Part shown: one piece after another, positions 7,517-14,600 of the stretch
How positions within the stretch are numbered: position 1 is the stretch's first letter
How the letters are laid out: each line of letters opens with the position of its first letter
Source: an uncultured Pseudomonadota bacterium
GTDB lineage: Bacteria > Myxococcota_A > UBA9042 > CAIXZC01
DNA length: 24,957 nucleotides
Assembly (NCBI GenBank): GCA_937884235.1
Contig: CALGBT010000546.1
Coordinates: 1-24,957 of the forward strand
Reading direction: 5' to 3'
Notes under the pieces: model-generated
The model's input: only the letters and a program-made list of their open reading frames with translations
Told to the model about the DNA's origin: nothing
The model's database searches: none
Made by a program: the position numbers and the translations under genes

Positions 7517-8374
7517 ATGATTATGGGGCGGCGCAAAGGCCCTGCTGAACTGATTCTCGTGACTCTCCTGCGGGGCCAGGGAGCTCTCGAGTTGTTCTCC
7601 GCACGTGCGGGCAACTTCCTCTCGGGGCTGGCTTTGGGGCTGCTCGATGACTCCGCGCTGGTGCGCCTCACCATCTCTTCATATGATCGAAGAGGCACCT
7701 ACAACGCTCAGCAGATAAGAGACTGGGAGGTCGATTGGTTCGCCGCTGACCTGCCGTCGCCTCCCGCTCGTCTGCTGGTGGGGGCTGCTGGTAGCGGTCG
7801 CGAGGTGGCCCACCTTGAAGAGCAGGGCTATGAGGTGTTTGCCTTTGAACCGGCAAGCCGCTATGTCCAGAATGCGAACCAGACAAGTCGGCTGGGTCGT
7901 CCCATGCTCGAGGGCAGCTACGACGATCTCCTAGACCAATCTTCGCTACTTCAGCAGCGCTTGTCAGCAGAGAGGTCCTTCGACGGCATCCTCCTCGGCT
8001 GGGGGAGCATCACCCACGTGCCGGGGCAGGACCGGCGCATTGCCATGTTCAAGAAGCTGCGCCTACTCTGCCCTCGGGGACCATTGCTGGCCAGCTTCTG
8101 CCTTGCCCAGGGCAGGACTCAACCGGGGCTCTCCAGGGCGCGCAATGCCGGACTCAGGGTGGCCAGACTGTTGGGAGGCAGTGGGGATGATCCGTCCATG
8201 GATGGTATCAGTGGCAGCCATGGCTATGCTCACTGGTTCACCGACGAAGAATTGCAGGAACTGGCTGCGGAAAGTGGCTACAGACTGAAGAACCAGGTGC
8301 TAGCCACGGCTTTTCCCTATCCCCATGCCACCTTCCTGCCTGCCCAGGATGATTCTCTTGAGCAGGGGAAGTAG
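7517..8374 (+). CDS. SAM-dependent methyltransferase (class I)
   Basis: The 285-residue product carries a class I methyltransferase core. Motif I reads RLLVGAAGSGREVAHLEEQG (85-104), followed by YEVFAFEPASRYV with an acidic residue (E111) placed to bind the SAM ribose. Later, SFDGILLGWGSITHV fits motif IV. The start at 7517 is preferred over the open frame to 7427 because GGGAGGGGG lies just upstream of that ATG and a candidate promoter ends at 7491. The substrate cannot be told. It is convergent with the peptidase gene of the peptide cluster and their ends overlap by 75 nt. It might therefore serve that cluster (methyltransferases tailor many RiPPs), but it is on the opposite strand with its own promoter and could be independent. 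Confidence 0.8.
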   Translation: MIMGRRKGPAELILVTLLRGQGALELFSARAGNFLSGLALGLLDDSALVRLTISSYDRRGTYNAQQIRDWEVDWFAADLPSPPARLLVGAAGSGREVAHLEEQGYEVFAFEPASRYVQNANQTSRLGRPMLEGSYDDLLDQSSLLQQRLSAERSFDGILLGWGSITHVPGQDRRIAMFKKLRLLCPRGPLLASFCLAQGRTQPGLSRARNAGLRVARLLGGSGDDPSMDGISGSHGYAHWFTDEELQELAAESGYRLKNQVLATAFPYPHATFLPAQDDSLEQGK

Positions 8375-8737
8375 CAGGGCCGCACCTCGGTTTCCCCAGC
8401 GCAGCAGCGGCCAGTCGAGGTCGATGACTACCCCCTTGCGCACCAGCATTACGCAGCGACCCGCCAGGCTGGTCTCATCATGCGGCGAGTCGGGGGCCCG
8501 GCTCCAATCGCCCCAGGTCAGCACTTTGCCTTTGGCCCGAGAGACGACGCGGTGGCAGATCCAGCCACGCGCATGCTGAAAAACCACCAGGTCTCCCGGT
8601 CGGTAGGGTCCCTGCTTCTGGAAGATCAATTGTGTTCCCTCCGGCACCAGGGGAAACATGGAGCCGGTCATCATGCGCGCCCGCACCAGATGCGCACCTT
8701 CCGGGACAAACGGCGTTGGCGTAGCTTTCCCGCTCAC
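8300..8737 (-). CDS. S24/S26 family (signal peptidase-like) peptidase
   Basis: This 145-residue protein has the S24/S26 serine-peptidase pattern: TGSMFPLVPEGTQLIF (24-39) with the presumed nucleophile Ser26, RPGDLVVFQ (46-54), CHRVV (61-65) and LTWGDWSRAPDSP (73-85). His62 sits where SipW/ER-type signal peptidases use His instead of the bacterial Lys, so a Ser-His pair is likely. There is no N-terminal membrane anchor; a hydrophobic patch (118-131) lies near the C-terminus. The start overlaps the radical SAM stop (8734-8737, ATGA type), so the two are translationally coupled. In this context it is a good candidate for cutting the precursor leader or exporting the product. The last 25 codons overlap the convergent methyltransferase end. 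Family membership is fairly sure; the peptide role is inference. Confidence 0.82.
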   Translation of the reverse strand: MSGKATPTPFVPEGAHLVRARMMTGSMFPLVPEGTQLIFQKQGPYRPGDLVVFQHARGWICHRVVSRAKGKVLTWGDWSRAPDSPHDETSLAGRCVMLVRKGVVIDLDWPLLRWGNRGAALLLPLLKRIILGRQEGGMGIGKSRG

Positions 8738-9726
8738 TTGTCAACCTCCTTGGGTTGGCCGAGGCGATGACAGAAGCCGGGAGCCGGATCTCGCCAATCA
8801 CCGGTGATGCGCTCAGCTTCGGCGGGACAGTAGCCGCATGCCTCCCAATCGGGGCACTGAGTACAGTGGGGCAGCTGCGAGCGGCTTCTGGCCCTCAACT
8901 CTGCGAGGATCGGCGAATTGGACCAAATGCTCTGCAGGCTCTCTTGAGTGACGTTGCCCAGCACCATTGCCATGGCATGGCAGGGTACCAGCATGCCGTC
9001 CGGGCGCACCAGCAGCGAGGAAATCCCGGCCCCACAGATGGCATCGGCCACTTTGAACCGCCCCACCGTAGATTCCTCTTGAACGATGGCGCTCAAGGAT
9101 GCCGGATCCGGCACCAGGAGCTGAGCGCTCTCCTGGTCGCGGCAGATGGTGTGGTCAAAGCGATTCCAGACGACTCGCGGCACCCCGAGTCCAATCAGAG
9201 CATCCCGCGCCCCAATCGGATCATCAGAGATCCCCCGCAATGGAGTGAATGCTCCCCGCACGAAGAGGCCCCGCCCAACCAAAGTCCGTACGAACTGCAG
9301 GCTCTCGTCAAAGGAACCCGGCCTCCCGGTGAGAGCGTCATGGGAAGTGGCATCAGCAGCGTAGAAGCTGACGTCCACCTGCGCCGGGCGGGCGGCCGCA
9401 AAGGCTTCGATGGTGTCCTCATTGGCACCGCTGCCGGTAGTGTTGATAAAGACCCGAAAGCCCCTCTTGGCTGCCGCGCCGAGCAACTCGGAGAAGTCTG
9501 ATCGAACGAGAACTTCACCACCGGTGAAGCCGAAATTGACGACCCCCATGGCTCGGGCATCGTCCATCACTTCGACCCACTCCTCGGTGGACAGCTCCAG
9601 GCTGTGATAGCCGCGCTGGTAGCAGTGACGGCAGCGCAGTGGGCATCGATAGGTCAGCTCTACGTCCAGGGAAAAGAGTCGTCCGGCCTCAACGTAGAGC
9701 CTCAGCATCCTCCTCGAGAGTTTCAC
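8734..9726 (-). CDS. Radical SAM protein with SPASM domain
   Basis: The 330-residue enzyme has the radical SAM cluster motif C28-x3-C32-x2-C35 (TYRCPLRCRHCYQ), a GGE motif at 69-71 in FGFTGGEVLVRSDF, and a C-terminal SPASM domain with seven Cys: C231, C249, C288, C291, C297, C300 and C319 (C-x17-C, then C-x2-C-x5-C-x2-C, then C). Such proteins use one catalytic and one or two auxiliary 4Fe-4S clusters, typically to install cross-links, epimerise residues or otherwise modify ribosomal peptides, although some act on other substrates. Its start overlaps the HPr-kinase-like stop at 9723-9726 and its stop overlaps the peptidase start. The 46-residue peptide at 10512-10652 is the obvious candidate substrate. 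The reaction type cannot be read from the sequence. Confidence 0.9.
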   Translation of the reverse strand: MKLSRRMLRLYVEAGRLFSLDVELTYRCPLRCRHCYQRGYHSLELSTEEWVEVMDDARAMGVVNFGFTGGEVLVRSDFSELLGAAAKRGFRVFINTTGSGANEDTIEAFAAARPAQVDVSFYAADATSHDALTGRPGSFDESLQFVRTLVGRGLFVRGAFTPLRGISDDPIGARDALIGLGVPRVVWNRFDHTICRDQESAQLLVPDPASLSAIVQEESTVGRFKVADAICGAGISSLLVRPDGMLVPCHAMAMVLGNVTQESLQSIWSNSPILAELRARSRSQLPHCTQCPDWEACGYCPAEAERITGDWRDPAPGFCHRLGQPKEVDK

Positions 9727-10460
9727 CGGCCCTCCGCAAAGAGTTGCTCCAGAGTGATGTCACCGAGGCCCACGGCCAGGCGAAAGCAGGGAATGTCTGC
9801 CAGGAAACCGGCCAGGTTGTTCAGCACCCGGGCATGCACACTTGTGTCCCCGTGCCAAAGCACCAGATGCCGTAGGACCAGCGGCAATGCTCGCTGAGGG
9901 GGGAGTGCGTGCAGCGCAGTGCTGGCCGCCTGTTTGATAAGAAAGAGGCGAGCCGGGGGCGCTCCCTCGTGTTCCATCATGAAGGCATTTCGGCACCACC
10001 ATCCGTCGGCTCGTGGCAGGACTATCGTCTGGTCATCAGAAATACGCTGGCCGGCCCCCAGGTGCCGAGCGATGGTGCTCTTGCCGGTGCCGCTCAAACC
10101 CGAGAAGATGAAGGCGCCGGGCTTGGCACTGATAGCCGAGGAATGCAGCACGAAGCCCCCGTCAAGCAGCGTCCGTCCGATGCCAACGGCGGCAAACAAC
10201 TCGTTGAAGTAGCCATAGTCAGGAGGTGCTGCGGGATGCAGGTATGCTGTCCCGGCGTCGCCGGCAAGGTCAGCCGTCCAGCCTGCAACGGCGATGCGAA
10301 AGCGAGTGGTGGTAGCGGGAGCCGGCCCAGGGGCCACGGATAGACGATAGGTGCCCGGGGGGGTTACTCCGTCATCGAGGTGCCGACACTTGAGAATGCT
10401 GAAAGGGAGGGATGGATCGGGCGCAACGTCGGCGCGATAGGGACCATAATGGAATCTCAT
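9723..10460 (-). CDS. HPr kinase/PEPCK-like P-loop protein
   Basis: The 245-residue protein has LHSSAI (105-110), a Walker A loop FSGLSGTGKSTIARHLGAG (119-137) and ISDDQTIVL (140-148). This is the order of the HPr kinase/phosphorylase and PEP carboxykinase fold, whose paired Asp binds metal and activates the target hydroxyl. The HPr-recognition parts of true HprK are not evident and the length is shorter. Related stand-alone HprK-like proteins occur in lasso-peptide clusters, where they phosphorylate the peptide, and in SPASM cassettes such as SynChlorMet. The N-terminal 100 residues are unrecognised and might hold substrate recognition. Its ATG has no clear ribosome site and lies 51 nt after the precursor stop. 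It overlaps the radical SAM gene by 4 nt. A tailoring-kinase role is inferred. Confidence 0.8.
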   Translation of the reverse strand: MRFHYGPYRADVAPDPSLPFSILKCRHLDDGVTPPGTYRLSVAPGPAPATTTRFRIAVAGWTADLAGDAGTAYLHPAAPPDYGYFNELFAAVGIGRTLLDGGFVLHSSAISAKPGAFIFSGLSGTGKSTIARHLGAGQRISDDQTIVLPRADGWWCRNAFMMEHEGAPPARLFLIKQAASTALHALPPQRALPLVLRHLVLWHGDTSVHARVLNNLAGFLADIPCFRLAVGLGDITLEQLFAEGR

Positions 10461-10511
10461 CGGGGAACCACCGGCTTGACTGCCGCACGACGACCGAAGC
10501 AGTCAGTGCGA

Positions 10512-10652
10512 CTAGGCACACATGGGGTTCCCTACAAGTTCACCAGTACCCAATACCTGACGTTCGAGAACCTCTTCGGTCTCGACCACCGGCTTCTCAT
10601 AGGGCTTCTTCTCTTTGCGCAGTGTCGATTCAGTCTCTGTATTCTTTGTCAT
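10512..10652 (-). CDS. Putative RiPP-like precursor peptide (46 aa)
   Basis: A short ORF begins at ATG 10650-10652 behind a strong ribosome site (GGAGAGG, 4 nt spacing) and ends in TAG at 10512. Its N-terminus MTKNTETESTLRKEK is hydrophilic. Residues 15-23, KKPYEKPVV, carry the Y-x2-P-x-hydrophobic pattern seen in leader peptides of lasso and many SPASM/PqqD-associated precursors. An acidic helix-like stretch ETEEVLERQVL (24-34) follows, and the tail GTGELVGNPMCA contains one Thr and one Cys. It is the first gene of the cluster, directly behind a candidate promoter and upstream of the HprK-like, radical SAM and peptidase genes. Leader motif, ribosome site and position make it a convincing gene despite its size. 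The core boundary and the modified residues are unknown. Confidence 0.75.
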   Translation of the reverse strand: MTKNTETESTLRKEKKPYEKPVVETEEVLERQVLGTGELVGNPMCA

Positions 10653-10667
10653 TGCCCTCTCCATCAC

Positions 10668-10699
10668 ACATCAAGATAGTAAGACATCAAGATAGTAAG
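10668..10699. repeat. Two perfect tandem copies of a 16-bp unit before the precursor gene
   Basis: The unit ACATCAAGATAGTAAG occurs at 10668-10683 and again at 10684-10699 with no mismatch. On the minus strand each copy contains TACTAT, so the duplication copies the candidate -10 element of the precursor promoter. It may be a regulator site or a recent slip duplication. Confidence 0.8.
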
Positions 10700-10721
10700 A
10701 CGGGCCGGGGGGGCAAGTCAA
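10692..10721 (-). promoter_or_regulatory. Candidate promoter of the peptide operon
   Basis: On the minus strand TTGACT (10716-10721) is followed by an 18-nt spacer and TACTAT (10692-10697). The -35 matches 5 of 6 and the -10 matches 4 of 6. It lies 40 nt upstream of the precursor ATG. The -35 falls in the loop of the upstream gene's terminator-like hairpin. Confidence 0.5.
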
Positions 10722-10736
10722 GTGGACCCCCGGCCC
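10702..10736 (-). terminator. Terminator-like hairpin after the giant lipoprotein gene
   Basis: GGGCCGGGGG (10702-10711) and CCCCCGGCCC (10727-10736) form a perfect 10-bp GC stem with a 15-nt loop, 13 nt past the stop codon at 10750. On the minus strand it is followed by GTCTTACTATCTT, T-rich but not a clean U tract, so termination may be partial. Confidence 0.6.
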
Positions 10737-10749
10737 AATGGCTCAAATC

Positions 10750-11649
10750 CTAGTAAACAACTACGCTATAGCCCTGCAACTTGTTGCCAACCACCAGGTC
10801 TGGTGTGCCGTCGCCGTTGATGTCGCCCACCGGACGGAAGTTGTAGCCGCCAAAGTCAAGATTGTCAGCGGTGAAGGGGTCGATAATAACCACATCAGTG
10901 TGGGGATAGTAATTGCCATCCTCTGCATCATCCTGATGGTTGAGCCTGACGTAGACATGACCGAGTTCTGGGGCCGTCAGGAAATCCGAATAGACAAGGT
11001 CGACTGACTGCCCCAGGTCGCTGGCGGCGTTGTCGAAGTTGCCGGCCAGGGCGAAGAACGACCCGGCAGTCTTGATGCGCAATCCATTGGTTCCCAGGGA
11101 GACTCCATCACCGGCATCGCCGCTGGCGAGAACCTGGAGCGTGGCACCTGCACTGCTGGCAAGGGCCGCTCCCGAGAACACGTACACCTGGGTCTGAGTG
11201 AAGACATCGTAAACGTAGTGTGACACCAGCACGTCGTTGATGCCGTCACCGGTTACATCCTGATCCCCTTGGACAATATCGCCAAACTGGTAGCTGGAGC
11301 CTTGTCCGGCGTCTGGGCGCAACTTGACTGCAGTTGCGTCCTCGGCACCCGAGCCGTCGAGATTCAGGGAGATTGTTGTGGTACCACTCTGTGCCAGGGC
11401 ACGGCCTTTGACGACATAAACAGCAGAGGCTTCCTTGGTCATGGAAATACCAATGTCGTCGTACTTCATGCCGCCACCATCGGGTAGCAGGTTGCCCACG
11501 GTCGCGACGAAGTCGCCGAACTTCCGGCCGGCCATGCCGGTACCAGTGATGGTCAGCACATTCCAAGCCTCGAGATCATCGGCATCCAGCAGGTCAATGG
11601 TGACCGGTGCCGAACTCTTCCAGACCGCGTTGCCCGGGATGATAAATAC
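10750..11649 (-). pseudogene. C-terminal part of the FG-GAP propeller beyond an in-frame amber codon
   Basis: The frame of the giant lipoprotein continues without interruption after the TAG at 11650-11652 (GAPEIN, stop, VFIIPGNAVW) for 299 codons to a TAG at 10750. A possible internal restart is GTG at 11559, without signal peptide. The segment carries the rest of an integrin-alpha-like FG-GAP propeller: the end of blade 3 and blades 4 to 7, including Ca-binding loops DVTGDGIND and DINGDGTPD and strands such as AVYVVKG and QVYVFSG. It cannot fold as a propeller without the part before the stop codon. It is therefore best read as the severed end of one gene, whether by mutation, sequencing error or stop-codon readthrough. 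The protein stays fully open and well conserved in style, so any inactivation would be recent. Confidence 0.75.
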
Positions 11650-14600
11650 CTAGTTGATTTCCGGGGCTCCCACCGCGATGTCGTAGAGAGGCTTCCCGCC
11701 TACGGTGACGTCGCCATTGAAGTTGCCGGCAGCAGTAATCTGTCCAGTCCAGTAGTCAACGCCCGTGAACTTGATTCTAACGGCCGGTGGCTCTTCTACA
11801 AATCCATTGCCATCGCCAAGGTAAATCTTGTAGTTAGTGCTCCACTCTCCCGCCGAGTTCTTGTACGCCTGACTGCCGACGTCGTTGATACCATCGCCGT
11901 TGACATCGCCCAAGGGGGCAATCTGGAAGCCCTCCCAGCTGTTCAGTCCGTCGGTGATGCACTCAACGTTGGGATCGGTGTCAGCGTCGGCAAGAACCAT
12001 CTCGTTGGCAATGCTGGTGTGTCCCTTGACGAGACAGAAGCCACTGAAGGCTGTGTCTCCGGACAATGCGAATTCATTCATATCGTCGCCGTTCAGGTCG
12101 CCAAGGTCGTAAACCCAGGCGCCCATTGCGGGGGCTCCCATTCCCGCGTTGCTGATCTGGCCGTACTTCAAAGAGAGCGCGGACGAAATAGAGATGGACT
12201 TGGCCTGCACCGCAGAGGCGTTGCCGGCAGCGTCCACCGCTCTCACTGCGAACCAGAATTGCTTGTTCGGCAGTGGGGACATGACGAAATGGCAAGCGTC
12301 GGCGGCATCTCTGCTGTCCGGTCCCGTAATGTCATAGCTCTCGAGGGAGCCTGGCAAGCCCGGGGCGTCAGGTGCGTCAGTCCCTGCAATGAGGCCGGAG
12401 TCACACGCTGTGGCAAAGTCGGAATCGCCGGTAATGGGCGAATCGGAGTAACGGAACTCATAGGTGGCAGCAGCACCACCGGCCATGCCGTCGTCACCGA
12501 CCGCGCTCCAGGTCAGTCGGACAGAAGGTCGTCGTCGGTTGACGTCCTGTTCCGGGTCGATGTCATTGAGACTAATGGCCGCAGGGGCGGTGACGTCGGC
12601 CGTGGCGGCCAGGGCAACCTCAGCCTGGTTTCCGGCCAGGTCGCTGGCCCGCAGGATGAGGGATTGTCCAGCAGCCTCGGGCAGTGTCAACCCACCCACG
12701 GAGGCGGCAAACGGTGCCGCATCCAGGTCGATGTCGGTGAGGGTCGTCTCGACTCCGTCAAGCACCCGCAGCAATGCCGCAGTGCCACCAATCAGATTGT
12801 TCCCGGTCACCTCGATGTCGGCCGTGAACTGGCATCCCTCTTCGCCGTCACTCTCGTCGGCCACGATATTGCAAATGAAGGGCTCTTCTTCCGGGCTGAT
12901 GATGGCCGGAACCGGATCAGTAAGGTCGGTGGTGAAAGCATGGGTGCCAGTCCCAAAACCAGTATCGGCACCTTCCTTCATGAGTTTCGCTTCAACCGTG
13001 AAGCTGGCTCCATCATCGAAGGTCACCGGGAAGATCACTGGCCCCAGGGTAAAGTCTGTCGACTGAGCCGACGGGACGTCGTCCGCATAGAAGACCAGCA
13101 GGTCGGCATCACCACAAGCACCGGTGGCCGTTACTTCCACATCAAGCTGGACTGATGCGCAGTCACTACCAGCAACCGCACAGTAGCCGTTGTTGATGAA
13201 GTCAGAGTCCGGCAGGTTGGAAAAGACAACGATGCAATCCCCCTGGGCGAGGGAAATCGTGGTCTGCAGTGCTGTCTGATTGCCGGCTTCGTCTTCAACA
13301 GTAACGGTGATGATCCGGTACTCGATTGCCGCGAACAGCTTGCTCAGGGTAACCAGGGTAGCCTGGGCCCCCTGCTCAGTTCCCTGCGCCTTGAGCACCG
13401 GACCTTCACAATTGGTATAGGTGTTGTCCGGGCAACGCTGGGTTGTGACGGTCCATGTTGCACCACCAGCTGCCGTGAACTGGACATCAACCTGGAATCC
13501 GCCGGTTTCGGCAGACGCATCATCGCCAGCGCCCAAGGCAGTACCGGCCGTGGGTGCCGTGATCTCCAGGGTCGGAGCGGTCCTGTCGACTATCACTTGC
13601 GCTGGGGAGGTGACCGCATCCGAAGTATTGCCCGCGCCATCAGCCGTCGACGCAGCCAACACGTAGGTGGCGTCATCGGCCAAGGCCCCGGCGAAGGTGA
13701 CGTTGCCCTGGGCATTGGCGGTGGCTTCAAGCTCGCTGCCGATGCCGTCCTTAAGTACAGTCAAGGCGACCTTGAGGTTCGACTCAGTGGTCAGCTTGAC
13801 GTCGGCTGCGGAGCCCACCAGGAGCGTGGGTGAGCCCTGCGGATAGGTGAATGAGAGCGGTGGCGCTTGAGTATCCACGTTGACCGACTTGCACGACTTG
13901 ATGGAGAAGTTGCCCACCAGGTCTTTGGCGGTTGCGCAGACCTCGTTGGCTCCCTGGGAGAGAGGCAGGTCGACAGCTAGCTGCGCACTCGGTCCCGCCG
14001 GTACTGCCACGGGGGGCTTGGTCAAGTTGTTGACGGACAGGGTTGTTGAGCCATTGGCTGCGCCCGAGACGGTGAAGCCAATCTTGAAAGTAGTGCCGAC
14101 GACGGCTTCAAGGATATTGAGCCAACCATCAGCGGGTTGCGTGTCCCCCGGGTATCCCAGGGAGTCAATGGTGGGCGCCATGGTGTCCACGAGAAGGACC
14201 CGGAAGCGTTCATTGAAAGAGGCCGAGGCCTGTGAGGAGAACCACGAGCCATCCTGATTGCTCTGGGCCTCCACGAAAATTCGATGTTCACCCTGCGGCA
14301 GTGCCTCGACGTCAGCTTTGCTGAAGGTAATCCCTTCGAAGCCACCGATGAGGTTCACCGTCCTCAGGACGCGATACTCGCCCTGTGACGAGTCGTTGCA
14401 TACTTCCGATGTAAGGGACCCATGGTTGGAGCAGAAGCGCAATTTGTCCGGGCCTTCGAAGAGCTCCCCGGGGGTGGTGATGACGGTAATGACTTGCTTC
14501 GAGTCTTTCCACGGGGTCACGCATCGCATTCCCGCTGATACCGCCGCACAGACGCCAGAACCGCACTCACTGCTACTCGTGCAGGCTTTGAATTCAACGG

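Noticed and set aside
10668..10699. Tandem repeat as a CRISPR array
   Set aside because: Only two adjoining 16-bp copies with no spacer and no cas genes nearby.
11650..11652. TAG as pyrrolysine or recoded sense codon
   Set aside because: No pylT/pylS or recoding element is visible and several other genes here end in TAG, so general recoding is unlikely.
12019..13155. 378-codon plus-strand open frame
   Set aside because: Shadow of the Ig-like/FN3 region of the lipoprotein; low-complexity residue composition and no start signals.
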